Shown: piece by piece, positions 1-8,851 of the stretch
How positions within the stretch are numbered: position 1 is the first letter of the stretch
Layout of the letters: the number at the start of each line of letters is the position of its first letter
NCBI GenBank assembly: GCA_027307165.1
Contig: DAHUXM010000024.1
Coordinates: 1 to 64,000 of the forward strand
Reading direction: 5' to 3'
DNA: 64,000 nt
From: Gemmatimonadota bacterium
Lineage (GTDB): Bacteria > Gemmatimonadota > Gemmatimonadetes > Gemmatimonadales > Gemmatimonadaceae
Made by a program: the position numbers and the translations under genes
The notes under the pieces: generated by a model
Databases searched by the model: none
Told to the model about the DNA's origin: nothing
The model's input: only the letters and a program-made list of their open reading frames with translations

Positions 1-160
1 CTTGACTTTGCGCTTCGCGCCTTGACTTTGCGCTTCGCGCCTTGACTTTGCGCTTCGCGCCTTGACTTTGCGCTTCGCGCCTTGACTTTGCGCTTCGCGC
101 CTTGACTTTGCGCTTCGCGCCTTGATATCGCGCTTCGCGCCTTGACATCGCGCTTCGCTG
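1..160. repeat. 20-bp direct tandem repeat, 8 units, cut by the window edge
   Basis: Six identical 20-bp units (cttgactttgcgcttcgcgc) stand head to tail at 1-120. Two diverged units follow at 121-160, with tttg changed to atcg and the last unit ending in ctg. The identical units lie at the window edge and the diverged ones toward the gene, so the array probably continues upstream. Each unit contains TTGAC and the near-palindrome gcgcttcgcgc. There are no spacers, so it is not CRISPR. It lies about 95 bp upstream of the gene at 255. Confidence 0.95.
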
Positions 161-254
161 GTGCAGACTATGCCAGTCAGTTTTCGGCACCGAATTTCGG
201 GGTCGATGGCGTCGAGCGACCCAGTACAATCCCCCAAGCATACGGAGTAGCGGC

Positions 255-542
255 ATGTACGCAGTGATACGGCGTTATAGCGGCGTGGCGAAGTTGATCC
301 ACGAGCTCGACAAGCGGCAGGATGAAGTGAAGAAACTGCTTGGTGACGGACCTGGCTTCATCGCCTATTACGCGATTCGGGACGGAGAGGCACTCGCGAC
401 GATAACGGTATGCGAGAATCGCGAAGGCGCGGACGAGAGCTCGCGTCGCGCATCGGCCTGGGTGCGCGAGAACATGGCCGGCGTGAGAGTCACAGCGCCG
501 GAGGCTTACGGCGGAGAAGTGTTCATTCACATGGCTGAGTGA
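255..542 (+). CDS. Small antibiotic-biosynthesis-monooxygenase-like (dimeric alpha/beta barrel) protein
   Basis: This is a 95-residue soluble protein without signal peptide. The start (MYAVIRRYSG) is supported by GGAG seven bases upstream of the ATG. The order beta (MYAVIRRY), helix (VAKLIHELDKRQDEVKKLL), two strands (GFIAYYAIRD, ALATITVCEN), helix (GADESSRRASAWVREN) is what dimeric ferredoxin-like ABM or stress-response barrel domains look like. No enzymatic residue can be assigned. It is convergent with the esterase gene. Function is unknown; the fold assignment comes from the pattern only. Confidence 0.7.
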   Translation: MYAVIRRYSGVAKLIHELDKRQDEVKKLLGDGPGFIAYYAIRDGEALATITVCENREGADESSRRASAWVRENMAGVRVTAPEAYGGEVFIHMAE

Positions 543-550
543 ACGAAGGG

Positions 551-577
551 GCGGGGATGAGAAGACGTCATCCCCGC
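551..577. terminator. Perfect 10-bp stem-loop between convergent genes
   Basis: GCGGGGATGA (551-560) pairs perfectly with TCATCCCCGC (568-577) around a 7-base loop. It sits between the stop codons of the convergent genes ending at 542 and 586, where a bidirectional terminator is expected. There is no T-run on either side, so intrinsic termination would be atypical. The arm TCATCCCCGC also matches the end of the REP-like element at 45646-45821. Confidence 0.55.
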
Positions 578-585
578 GTCCCTGA

Positions 586-2550
586 TCAATTGCGCGCTGA
601 CCCCGTGACCACGGGCAGTTCCACGAAGCTCGCGTTGCCGGGCTCGTGATAGATCTTCTGCTCGGCCTTCCTGTAATCGCCGGGCTTTGCCCAGAAAATG
701 TTGGGCACGAACGTCTGCGGATTACGGTCGTACAGCGGGAACCAGCTGGACTGGATCTGCACCATGATCCGGTGTCCGGGAAGGAAGACATGGTTCGCTG
801 TTGGAAGGTCGAACCTGTACAACAGTGGTTTGTCGGGCGTGATGGCTTCTGGTTTCGAGAAGCTTTCGCGATAGCGGCCGCGGAAGATGTCCATCGACAC
901 GGGTAGCTGGTAGCCGCCCATCTTCGCGTCGCCGCCGACTTCGTCGGGATAGACGTCGATCACCTTCACCACCCAGTCCGCGTCGGTGCCTGTAGTTGAC
1001 GCGATGATGTTCGCTACGGGCTGGCCGCTGATCTTGACCGGTGCGGTCAGCACGTCGGACTGATATGCGAGCACGTCGGTGCGGCCGGACGCTTCGCGCT
1101 GGTCATCCACGAGCCACTGCACCCATGTCAGCGGCGGATCGTAGCCGATGGGTTGGCTGGGGCGGGCGCGGAACGGAACCGGCTTTGCCGGATCGGACGT
1201 GTATTCATCGAACGGCGCGGTGGCGGATGCTGGCGCCGAGAATGCTGCCTTGAAGCCTGGCTCCAGATAGAGCGGCGTCAGATGAATGCTGCATCCGGTG
1301 GCGCAGCCCGATGGCCATGAGGCGAGACGCTCCCATGTGTTGGTTCCGGTCTCGAATGCGTTGACTGGTGCGACGCTATCCGCGGGTGCGGTGTCCTTCA
1401 GATAGTGAGCCAGGAACGGCCCGAGGATGTGCTGCTGGAAGTAGAGCGATGTGTTGCTGTTGAATTTGATGGCGCCGAGTGAGCTGCCGTCCTCGATTTC
1501 CTGGCCGTGGTGCCATGGCCCCATGACGAGGAACACCTTGTCGTTGTTGACGTCTTTCGGCTTGATGGCCTTGTAGACAGCTATCGCGCCGTAGATGTCT
1601 TCCTGATCCCAGAGGCTGTGGACGAGCATCACGGGCACCTTCAGTGGCTGTGCGGCGAGGACCTTGTCCATGGCCTGCTGACTCCACCACGAATCGTAGC
1701 TGGGGTGCGCGAGGATGCGGTTCCAGAATCCGACCTGCTCGAGCCCGTGTGCCTTGCCGAGCTCGCCAGCGGAGCCGCCGTCGAGGTAGAGGTCGTAGTC
1801 ATCGAAGTGATCGGTCCACCATTTCGCCGAGTTGTCGCGGGTGGCTTCCTGCTCGAGCACGTAGGGCATGTTCTGTTCGCGGAAGGCGCCGTTGTGGAAC
1901 CAGTCGTCGCCCATCCAGCCGTCGACCATCGGATTCATGGGGACGGAGACTTTGAGAGCCGGATGCGGATTGACGAGCGCCATCAGGGGCTCGAATCCGT
2001 CGTAGGAGATGCCGAGCACGCCGACCTTGCCGTTGGTCTCGGGGATGTTCTTCACGAGCCAGTCGATGGTGTCATAGGTGTCGGTCGATTCATCGACTTT
2101 CGTTGGATTGAGCGGACCGATGAGTGGCCGATTCATGACGAAGTCGCCTTCGGAGCCATACTTGCCGCGGACATCCTGCACGACGCGGATGTAGCCACCG
2201 GGGATTATGACGTCGAGCGCGTTGTCGTAGCCGGCGAGGTTGGAGGCGAGATGGGCGCTTGCGGCGTAAGTGGTGGTGGCGTTGGCGTCGTAGGGCGTCC
2301 GGGTCAGAAGGATCGGCGCGCGGTGGGCGCCTTTCGGGACCAGGATGACGGTGTGCAGCTTCACGCCGTCGCGCATGGGGATCATGACCTCGCGTCGCAC
2401 GTAATCGAACGACGACGTTGCGGGAGTGAACCGCGCCGGCGTCTCGCTGGGGAGAGTCGAGGACTGCGCGGCGGCTTGCGAGGAGAGCAGGCCGTGCGCG
2501 ATGAGTGCACACGCGAGAGCCGTGAGCGTGCTGCGATGCGAAAGTTTCAT
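586..2550 (-). CDS. Secreted CocE/NonD-family hydrolase (S15-like, X-Pro dipeptidyl-peptidase fold)
   Basis: The protein has 654 residues from the ATG at 2550; an in-frame TTG lies two codons upstream. An N-terminal signal peptide ends near SSQAAAQ. The alpha/beta-hydrolase core begins with VMIPMRDGVKLHTVILVPKG and carries the nucleophile elbow GISYDGF (GxSYxG), the cap region with DDWFHNGAF, and a probable catalytic His in GPWHHGQ. The C-terminal beta-jellyroll (DADWVVKVIDVYPD... HRIMVQIQSSWFPLYDRN) is the hallmark of CocE/NonD. Family members hydrolyse acyl esters or peptide/amide bonds outside the cytoplasm; the substrate cannot be told. It is a single-gene unit convergent with the 255 gene. 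Confidence 0.93.
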   Translation of the reverse strand: MKLSHRSTLTALACALIAHGLLSSQAAAQSSTLPSETPARFTPATSSFDYVRREVMIPMRDGVKLHTVILVPKGAHRAPILLTRTPYDANATTTYAASAHLASNLAGYDNALDVIIPGGYIRVVQDVRGKYGSEGDFVMNRPLIGPLNPTKVDESTDTYDTIDWLVKNIPETNGKVGVLGISYDGFEPLMALVNPHPALKVSVPMNPMVDGWMGDDWFHNGAFREQNMPYVLEQEATRDNSAKWWTDHFDDYDLYLDGGSAGELGKAHGLEQVGFWNRILAHPSYDSWWSQQAMDKVLAAQPLKVPVMLVHSLWDQEDIYGAIAVYKAIKPKDVNNDKVFLVMGPWHHGQEIEDGSSLGAIKFNSNTSLYFQQHILGPFLAHYLKDTAPADSVAPVNAFETGTNTWERLASWPSGCATGCSIHLTPLYLEPGFKAAFSAPASATAPFDEYTSDPAKPVPFRARPSQPIGYDPPLTWVQWLVDDQREASGRTDVLAYQSDVLTAPVKISGQPVANIIASTTGTDADWVVKVIDVYPDEVGGDAKMGGYQLPVSMDIFRGRYRESFSKPEAITPDKPLLYRFDLPTANHVFLPGHRIMVQIQSSWFPLYDRNPQTFVPNIFWAKPGDYRKAEQKIYHEPGNASFVELPVVTGSARN

Positions 2551-2645
2551 CGTCAAGTTGGGAGGGGTACTCTCGCAAGAAAGTACGCGCCGCCGATCGC
2601 GATGGCTAGCGCACCTTGGGGCGCACGGTCAGTGCGCGCGGGGCG

Positions 2646-4202
2646 TCACCAGTCGGTCGGCGCGTAATCCTTGAGGAATTTGCCCCACACGTGCTCGCCG
2701 GTGTTGATGCCGGCGATGATCGGATCGACGATGCGCGCGGCGCCGTCCACGATATCCAGCGGTGGATGAAACCCGTGCTCGGCGGTCTTTCGCGCGGCGA
2801 TGTCGGCTGGATCCTCGTCGGTCACCCAGCCGGTGTCGACGGCGTTCATGTGAATGCCGTCACGGTGATAATCTGCCGCAGCGGTGCGCGTCATCATGTT
2901 GAGCGCGGCCTTAGCCATGTTGGTGTGCGGATGGCGCGTCGTCTTGAACGTTCTGTAAAATTGTCCCTCGACTGCCGACACGTTGACGATGTGCTTGTCG
3001 CGCTCCGGTGTCCGCATCATCAGCGCCTTTAGACGCGCGTTGATGATGAACGGCGCGACCGCGTTGACGAGATGGACTTCGAGCAATTCCACGGACGGCA
3101 CTTCGGCCATCAACATGCGCCACGAGTTGCGCTCACGCAGATCGATCTGCTGCATGTCCTGGTCCAGCTTTTTCTCGGGGAAGAGCGCGCGCTGAGCGGC
3201 CTGCTCGTCGGGGAGAAGTCTGATCTGGGACAGCTCTGCAGCGTGTGTCAGTCCGGCAATCTCGGAAGTGCGCGCACCGATTACAGCGGGCGCGGTGGCG
3301 CCGGACTCGCCCTCGGGAAGCATGTGATATCCGCGCAGTCCTTCGTATTCGCCGAGCAGCTTGCGGGACTTTTCGGGCAAGGTGCGAAGCGCTGCCGTTT
3401 CGCTCTCCATCATGTGTTCGTAGAATGCTGGCGGGCGACGAACGGTCTGGCAGGCGTTGTTGATTATGAAGTCCAGACGATCGCGCTTGCGCAGCATCTC
3501 GGCGCAGAATGCCTCGACACTCGGCGTGTGACGCAGATCGAGTCCGTAGATGGTGAGCCGGTCGCTCCACGTCGCAAAGTCAGGTTCCTGCGCGTAGCGC
3601 GACGCAGAGTCGCGTGGAAAGCGCGTCGTGACTATGAGGTGTGCACCGGCGCGCAGCAGCTTGATGCCGGCCTGATATCCGATCTTGACTCGTCCGCCCG
3701 TGAGCAGCGCAACGCGGCCGCGCAGATCGGCGGACTCCGTACGCTTCGCGAAATTCAGCGCAGCGCACGATGGGCAGAGCTGATCGTAGAAATGATGAAG
3801 CGTCGAGAAATCCTTTTTGCAGATGTAGCAATTCTGCGGCTCGACGGTTTCGCGAAAATCCGCATCGTCTTCGACGTCATGTTGCTCGAACTGCGCCGGC
3901 GGAAAGACGTTGGGTGTCATGAAAACCGTTTCGCGCCGGAGCTTGCGAATGCCGGTGTTGGAAAGCACGGTCTCCGCACGATTCGCCTTGGCGATCCTGC
4001 GCTCGCGCTTGGTGGCCTGGACGAGGCGGCGGCGGTCGATTGCATCGGGTCGTGAGACGCGGCCGGCTGCCTGCAGCAGTCGGGTTCTGTCTTCTTCCGG
4101 CAAACCGGCAAGCAGCGATCGATCGCTGGCTATCGACTCGAGCAGCTCGGCAGCATCGCGGAGACGGTCGGCGAGATTCATGGCGCGTGGGGTTTCGGGC
4201 AC
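2646..4202 (-). CDS. SDR-fold protein with N-terminal zinc ribbon and no catalytic tyrosine
   Basis: A protein of 518 residues from GTG at 4202, or 511 from ATG at 4181; neither start has a clear ribosome site. Residues 1-115 are helical and charged. A zinc ribbon follows: Cys125-x2-Cys128 ... Cys143-x2-Cys146. A Rossmann SDR domain then runs from about 160 to the end, with a TGGRVKIG nucleotide motif (168-175), IINNAC (NNAG-like, 246-251) and the active-site Ser409 in NVSAVEG. Where YxxxK is expected the sequence reads T427-N-M-A-K431, so the catalytic Tyr is Thr while Lys is kept. About 100 residues rich in Glu/Leu are inserted between NNAC and the active site. It is a cytoplasmic oxidoreductase-like protein, perhaps non-canonical or without catalysis. 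Confidence 0.85.
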   Translation of the reverse strand: MPETPRAMNLADRLRDAAELLESIASDRSLLAGLPEEDRTRLLQAAGRVSRPDAIDRRRLVQATKRERRIAKANRAETVLSNTGIRKLRRETVFMTPNVFPPAQFEQHDVEDDADFRETVEPQNCYICKKDFSTLHHFYDQLCPSCAALNFAKRTESADLRGRVALLTGGRVKIGYQAGIKLLRAGAHLIVTTRFPRDSASRYAQEPDFATWSDRLTIYGLDLRHTPSVEAFCAEMLRKRDRLDFIINNACQTVRRPPAFYEHMMESETAALRTLPEKSRKLLGEYEGLRGYHMLPEGESGATAPAVIGARTSEIAGLTHAAELSQIRLLPDEQAAQRALFPEKKLDQDMQQIDLRERNSWRMLMAEVPSVELLEVHLVNAVAPFIINARLKALMMRTPERDKHIVNVSAVEGQFYRTFKTTRHPHTNMAKAALNMMTRTAAADYHRDGIHMNAVDTGWVTDEDPADIAARKTAEHGFHPPLDIVDGAARIVDPIIAGINTGEHVWGKFLKDYAPTDW

Positions 4203-4363
4203 GGTGTAAAGTTAGCGACGCGTACACGCCGCTGGCTGCACTCCGGAGACCGTCGGCGTCAACGCACCTTCCGCGGCGCGCTGCGCACCTGAGAGATTCG
4301 AGATGCCGGGCACAGAGACGAACCGGCACCCACCGCGCGGTACGCGCACTGACACGAAAATTC

Positions 4364-5188
4364 ATGCCTGCTCCTGATCGCTCTCCCCGTCTGATAGCCT
4401 TGATCGGCGGTGCGTCGGCGCTCTTCGCATTTGGATCCGGACTTATCGGCGCCGTCGGCCTGCCAGCGCAGCAGCAGACGCGGCGTGTTGCCGGGCGCGA
4501 CTCGACGCCGATGCCGCCGGTACTTTATCCCGGCGCAGCGACCCTGCGACCGAACCGCGTATCCGATCGCACAGACACACTCACGCTCCTTGTTACTCCA
4601 CCAAATGGCGCTGAACGGCCTTCGTCAATACTCGTGCGCGGTATCCGTCACGTGAATGTCGGCGGTGTTGCGATCGTGCGCGAGACGCAACATTACAGCT
4701 CGGTCGATGGCGGTGGATCATACGATACTCTGGACGTCAGTGCGTCGACCCTCGCTCCGCTGCGATACTTCAGCTCGAATAACAAGCAAGCATTTGACGT
4801 ACATATAGATGGCACACATATCGATGGTTGGCAGGCCGACTCGCTTGGAGTCCGGAGCGAAGTGCACGCGGAGTCACGGCATCCATTCTTCGTTTCGATG
4901 ATGAGCGAATCTTTCATCGCAGCACTTCCACTTGGTGACGGCGCGGCGATCACGCTACCAACAGCAAACCCACCGGCCTCAACCGTGATGGCGACGGTGT
5001 TGCGCTCGACGACCGTCGATACAGTCAAGACTGCTGGTGGCGTCGTCCCCTGCACCGTAGTGGTGGGGCCCGGTCACGCGACGTTCTGGATCTCGCGTGC
5101 CGATGGTCATCTCGTGCGCCTGCGCTGGACACTGCCGGACGGGACGACGGTGTGGAAGTTGCCGTCCAGAGACGTGGAGCTGCGTTAG
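4364..5188 (+). CDS. Secreted protein of a DUF3108-like family (paralogue A)
   Basis: The ATG at 4364 is chosen because it starts a signal peptide (MPAPDRSPRLIALIGGASALFAFGSG... LPAQQ); the frame is open further upstream but runs into the divergent SDR gene. The mature domain is beta-rich. It has a pattern of reporter-like strands (ETQHYSSVDGGGSYDTLDVSASTLAPLRYFSS) and ends with FWISRADGHLVRLRWTLPDGT, which resembles DUF3108 lipocalin-like periplasmic proteins. The genes at 5797 and 12696 have the same architecture. The NTF2-like gene starts 3 bp downstream, so the two form an operon. Function is unknown; periplasmic or surface location is inferred. Confidence 0.75.
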   Translation: MPAPDRSPRLIALIGGASALFAFGSGLIGAVGLPAQQQTRRVAGRDSTPMPPVLYPGAATLRPNRVSDRTDTLTLLVTPPNGAERPSSILVRGIRHVNVGGVAIVRETQHYSSVDGGGSYDTLDVSASTLAPLRYFSSNNKQAFDVHIDGTHIDGWQADSLGVRSEVHAESRHPFFVSMMSESFIAALPLGDGAAITLPTANPPASTVMATVLRSTTVDTVKTAGGVVPCTVVVGPGHATFWISRADGHLVRLRWTLPDGTTVWKLPSRDVELR

Positions 5189-5191
5189 CCG

Positions 5192-5725
5192 ATGAAATAT
5201 CGCAGCGCAGTCAATATCGTGCTGGTTTCAACGTCGCTATTCGCCGCGTGGCTCATCATGCCGGCCCGCGCCGCTGCAATTGTGCCGTACCATCGGCGCG
5301 AGGGCAGGTCCGTGCGGGTTGCCATCGCTACTCATGCAGTGGATAGCGCGCATTTCGCGTCCTGGCTGACGGCGTACGGACGTGCATGGTCGGAGCGGAA
5401 ACCGGATGCGATGGTGATGCTCTTCGCGCCGGATGCGACCTATCGCGAAGATCCATTCGGTCCCGCGACCGTGGGCCGAGCCGCGATGCGAGCCGATTGG
5501 ACTGACATCGCTGAGCACCAGCGAGACATCCACTTCAACTTCGAAGTGCTTTCGGAAACCGGACAACGTGGCATCGCACATTGGACGGCATCATTCGTAC
5601 GCCGCCCCTCGAAGGATGCCGTGCAATTGGATGGTATTCTGATGGCTACTTTCAACTCCGCTGGCCAGTGTACCGAGTTTCGCGAATGGTGGCATCGAAG
5701 GAGTCGAAAAGAAAACGGTACCTGA
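5192..5725 (+). CDS. Exported NTF2-like / SnoaL-like domain protein
   Basis: 177 residues. The N-terminal hydrophobic stretch (NIVLVSTSLFAAWLIMPARAAA) is a signal peptide. A single cone-shaped alpha+beta NTF2-like domain follows: FASWLTAYGRAWSERKPDAMVMLFAPDATYREDPFG, then GRAAMRADWTDIAEHQRDIHFNFEVLSE, then strands to EFREWWHRR at the end. The first helix and the DATYREDP turn are typical of SnoaL-like proteins, which are ligand-binding or isomerase-like. No catalytic residue can be assigned. The ATG lies 3 bp after the stop of the upstream secreted protein, so the pair is probably co-transcribed. Confidence 0.8.
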   Translation: MKYRSAVNIVLVSTSLFAAWLIMPARAAAIVPYHRREGRSVRVAIATHAVDSAHFASWLTAYGRAWSERKPDAMVMLFAPDATYREDPFGPATVGRAAMRADWTDIAEHQRDIHFNFEVLSETGQRGIAHWTASFVRRPSKDAVQLDGILMATFNSAGQCTEFREWWHRRSRKENGT

Positions 5726-5796
5726 TTGCAATCAGTGTCGTGGTCGCTCCACGTCGCGGCGCGGACGTGGAGGTCATTCAAGCGCGTTTATTTGGG

Positions 5797-6549
5797 CTAT
5801 TGATCGAACACATACATGAAATGTGCGCGGTCCGCATGGCGCGCGATGTCGTAGTGCACGATTCTGCGTGTCTTGCCGTCGATGCCATAATGGGCAATGA
5901 TCACCGGATCGGCGAAGCGCACGTTCCACATCCTGGCTCCGTCACGCTTCTCGACGGTTATTGTGTCCATCTCGATCCCGTCGTCGCCTTCGGAGTAGAG
6001 GCGGACGATCGTGTGATAATCGGGCCGCAATGGTATGGAGCGAATCACGGCATCGAGCCCTTCGAAATGGAACATCGGAACTTGGAAATCATGATCGGTG
6101 GTCCTTGTTGCGGAATCGGGCTGCGTGACCGAGCGATGCACCCTGGCGCCATCGTATGCGTACGTCGTGCGTCGCGACCCCAGGATCGAGACCTCCGATA
6201 CTGGCGCAAGGCCGTCAACGAGGACGGTTGAGCTGTCAACATACATGCGCCCGTTAAGGTCTACTGTCTTGACGAACAGCATGGCGGGCCGTCCCCGATA
6301 CGTCACGTGCCGGACCTGTTCGTGCCCCACACCGCGAACGATATCGACCGAATCTCCGTTCGGTAATCTGTCCTGTATGAAGTGGTAAGACGTTGTAGTA
6401 TCGCGAAAATGTGCCGTCGTCAGGTCTCCTGATCCCGGCATCAGCGCGGTGCTGGCACCAGCGCCGGAGCCGATCGACGCGGCGTGCGTAGATTGTGCGG
6501 TGGCATGGGCCGCCGAGGCGATGGTGAGTGTGGCGAACAGCGGAATCAT
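5797..6549 (-). CDS. Secreted protein of a DUF3108-like family (paralogue B)
   Basis: The ATG at 6549 gives MIPLFATLTIASAAHATAQS, a plausible short signal peptide. An in-frame TTG at 6645 would add 32 residues (MRHKPARHSHK...) that look unlike a coding start. The mature part is about 230 residues, beta-rich, with DSVDIVRGVGHEQVRHVTYRGRPAMLFVKTVDLNG, DSSTVLVDGLAPVSEVSI, and an ending MWNVRFADPVIIAHYGIDGKTRRIVHYDI. The end matches the final beta-hairpin of the proteins at 4364 and 12696 (a sentence like 'substrate... converts to residues'). It is transcribed alone, convergent with the NTF2-like gene. Function unknown. Confidence 0.72.
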   Translation of the reverse strand: MIPLFATLTIASAAHATAQSTHAASIGSGAGASTALMPGSGDLTTAHFRDTTTSYHFIQDRLPNGDSVDIVRGVGHEQVRHVTYRGRPAMLFVKTVDLNGRMYVDSSTVLVDGLAPVSEVSILGSRRTTYAYDGARVHRSVTQPDSATRTTDHDFQVPMFHFEGLDAVIRSIPLRPDYHTIVRLYSEGDDGIEMDTITVEKRDGARMWNVRFADPVIIAHYGIDGKTRRIVHYDIARHADRAHFMYVFDQ

Positions 6550-6750
6550 GTTCCGCGTTGCACCGCGGAATGAAGGGCCGGAAAAGTAGCGCACCGAGGC
6601 TCCCTGAGATGATTTATGTGAATGGCGAGCAGGCTTATGCCGCAAGCTTCAGCTTAGCATCCCGGTAAGACTCATTGCGACGGCAATTCCAGAGCTTGCA
6701 GCGGACGGTAGCCCGGATTCAGCAAGCGGTTGTATCGGCGCTGTTGAGCG

Positions 6751-7497
6751 TCAGGCGGCGGACGTCTCACCCAACGCAGCTCGTACTGCCGCACGCCGGC
6801 GCCTGCTGGTAGCCAGCGTGATGCCATTGCGCAGGACAACCACTCCTCGGCGAATCTCCGTCACTCTGCTGCAATTCACCATCGCGGAGCGATGGACGCG
6901 CACGAAGCGGCCGGCTGGCAGACGATCCTCCAACGACGCGAGCGATTCGCGAAGCAGATAATGCTTCACCCCAACGTGCAGAACGGCGTAATAATCATCA
7001 GCGCCGATCCAGTCAATTTCATCAGGATCGATACGTATCGTGCCCTTCGCTGTAGTGACGAGCAGCGGTTGCCTGATCGCGGGAGCCACCTGCGTCAACA
7101 AGGCTTGCAGCTCCGCAACGCGGGCGAGGGCAGCCGTTTCGGTCTGGCGCTCGCGCACGCGACGCATTGCAGCGGAGAAACGCTCCGGTCCAACGGGCTT
7201 CATCAGGTAATCGACGGCAGATGCCTCGAACGCGTTCACGGCAAATTCATCGTATGCGGTCACGAATACGACCGATGGAACCCGCTCGACTCCGATTCGT
7301 CGAACCACTTCGAATCCATCCATTTCCGGCATCTGTACATCGAGAAATAACAGATCGGGCGAGAGCGTCTGTACAGCCGCAAGAGCTACCGTTCCGCTGG
7401 GACATTCGGCGACGATTTGCGCATCGGGATGGTCGGCCAGCAACTGACGAATGCCACGTCTTGCGAGCGGCTCGTCATCGACAATTACGACGCGCAT
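6751..7497 (-). CDS. LytTR-family response regulator
   Basis: The ATG at 7497 (MRVVIVDDEPLARRG) overlaps the TGA of the kinase gene by one base (TGATG), indicating translational coupling. The receiver domain at 1-120 has the acidic pocket VDDE, phospho-acceptor Asp53 in FLDVQMPEMDG, the Thr/Ser of FVTAYD and Lys in LMKPVGPE. The LytTR DNA-binding domain occupies the last ~100 residues (IRIDPDEIDWIGADDYYAVLHV... GRFVRVHRSAMVNCSRVTEIRR). Phosphorylation by the neighbouring kinase should control binding to paired direct repeats at target promoters; the targets are unknown. Confidence 0.95.
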   Translation of the reverse strand: MRVVIVDDEPLARRGIRQLLADHPDAQIVAECPSGTVALAAVQTLSPDLLFLDVQMPEMDGFEVVRRIGVERVPSVVFVTAYDEFAVNAFEASAVDYLMKPVGPERFSAAMRRVRERQTETAALARVAELQALLTQVAPAIRQPLLVTTAKGTIRIDPDEIDWIGADDYYAVLHVGVKHYLLRESLASLEDRLPAGRFVRVHRSAMVNCSRVTEIRRGVVVLRNGITLATSRRRRAAVRAALGETSAA

Positions 7498-8708
7498 CAA
7501 ACTGCCTGCCGTGTCAGGCCGTCATCGAGTGCAGCCCACTCGTCGTCACGATGTTCGGGGAGCTTCACGTACGGGATGCGCACAGTGGACACGGTTCCAC
7601 CGTCAGCTCGCGGATGTATTTCAAGCGAACCATCAGGGCCGTGGAGCGTCGTGATGCGCAGCGCCGTTGCCGAAAGGCCCGTATGCTCGATGCGACGTCG
7701 TTCCCAGCCCGGTGTGAGCCCGGGGCCGTCATCCGACACAGTCAACTCGAGCGTGTCGCGCCCTTCCGGATTGCTGATGACGTGTGCGTCGATGCTGAGC
7801 GTGACATGGCGCAAGGTATTCGCCACTGCATGCCGGATCACGTTCTCGGCGAGGGGCTGAGTTACGAGCGTCGGCACTCCGGCCTGACGGGCATGCGGGT
7901 CGACGTCGAGTGTGACCGTCAGTCTGTCGGAGAAGCGCACTTCTTCTATCTCCAGGTACTGACGCAACAGCACGAGCTCGGTACTCAGCGGGACGATCTG
8001 TGGAAGTGATCCGTCGAGCACGCGGCGTAGCATGGTACTGAGAAGCTCCAGCATTCGCGTCGATCGCGTGATGTCGCCATCGCGGACGAGGACGGTTATT
8101 GCATTCAAAGTGTTGTACAGAAAGTGCGGATGCAACCGCCCTTGCAGAGCGGCGAGCCGCGCATCAGCAAGCTGGCCTTCGAGACGGAGCGCATCCTCCC
8201 GGCGCTGTTGGGCTTCGCGGAAGTAGCTCATGGCGTGGGCGACGCCGACAACCACAAAATACGCCAGAAAGGCAACAGCAAGGCCGCCGAGCCACCATGA
8301 CAGGAACATTCGCTCAACGCTCATCGTCAACAGTTGAGCGGAGTCGGTAGCATTGCGCGTCAATTGGGTTGCTGCGGTATCTGCCGCAGCAGCCGCCGAC
8401 CCGGCGAGGATGGCGCCGCAGACGTGCAGGGCGAGGTGCCGGCGCACTGACGGGGCGCGGAGCGGAAACCGGTTTGCCAGCCGGAATATGAGCGGGGCCA
8501 GCAGGCCATAGGTTGCCCACGTTGCGGTCTCGCGCAGTATGATGGACTGGAGCGAAAACGGTCTCCCGCTCGTTCGTGCGAACGTGTACGTCTCGATGAC
8601 CGCCAGCGCGGCCGGTACCGCCCACACGGCGACGAGAATCACATCGAACGGCACCCGCCGGCGCGAGCCGCTTTCCTCCGCGGCGTTCGGAACGAGGACT
8701 TGCATCAT
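7497..8708 (-). CDS. LytS-type membrane sensor histidine kinase
   Basis: 403 residues. The N-terminal half contains about four membrane helices (IILVAVWAVPAALAVIET, TYGLLAPLIFRLAN, LALHVCGAILAGSAAAAA, FLSWWLGGLAVAFLAYFVVVGVAHA). The His_kinase domain carries the phospho-accepting His in LQGRLHPHFLYNTLNAI. The HATPase domain includes PLAENVIRHAVAN (N box), DDGPGL and GGTVSTVRIPY. No extracytoplasmic sensor domain is visible, so the signal may be membrane-borne. Its stop overlaps the start of the LytTR regulator, its presumed partner. Two adjacent ATG codons (8708, 8705) can start it. Confidence 0.94.
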   Translation of the reverse strand: MMQVLVPNAAEESGSRRRVPFDVILVAVWAVPAALAVIETYTFARTSGRPFSLQSIILRETATWATYGLLAPLIFRLANRFPLRAPSVRRHLALHVCGAILAGSAAAAADTAATQLTRNATDSAQLLTMSVERMFLSWWLGGLAVAFLAYFVVVGVAHAMSYFREAQQRREDALRLEGQLADARLAALQGRLHPHFLYNTLNAITVLVRDGDITRSTRMLELLSTMLRRVLDGSLPQIVPLSTELVLLRQYLEIEEVRFSDRLTVTLDVDPHARQAGVPTLVTQPLAENVIRHAVANTLRHVTLSIDAHVISNPEGRDTLELTVSDDGPGLTPGWERRRIEHTGLSATALRITTLHGPDGSLEIHPRADGGTVSTVRIPYVKLPEHRDDEWAALDDGLTRQAV

Positions 8709-8851
8709 CGCGACGCTAACATCGGTGCACTCGGTTCACAAGGCCGGTTCGGAAGGCAGCTCGCCCCCCGTCGCGAGCCGTTGCTCTCATGATTGTCGAC
8801 AGGCGCCGCCGCAGCAATCAGCTACGGGCTGAATTTACGCATTTCGTCTAG

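Noticed and set aside
1-160. CRISPR-like array (also the array at 38772-39055)
   Set aside because: Units are contiguous without unique spacers, and no cas genes are present.
177-791. Minus-strand open frame of 204 codons at the left edge
   Set aside because: Antisense to the gene at 255 and composed of Arg/Ser/Pro-rich sequence without a domain pattern.
1507-2667. Long plus-strand frame antisense to the CocE-like gene
   Set aside because: Shadow frame typical of high-GC DNA; the opposite strand carries a complete hydrolase with signal peptide and catalytic motifs.
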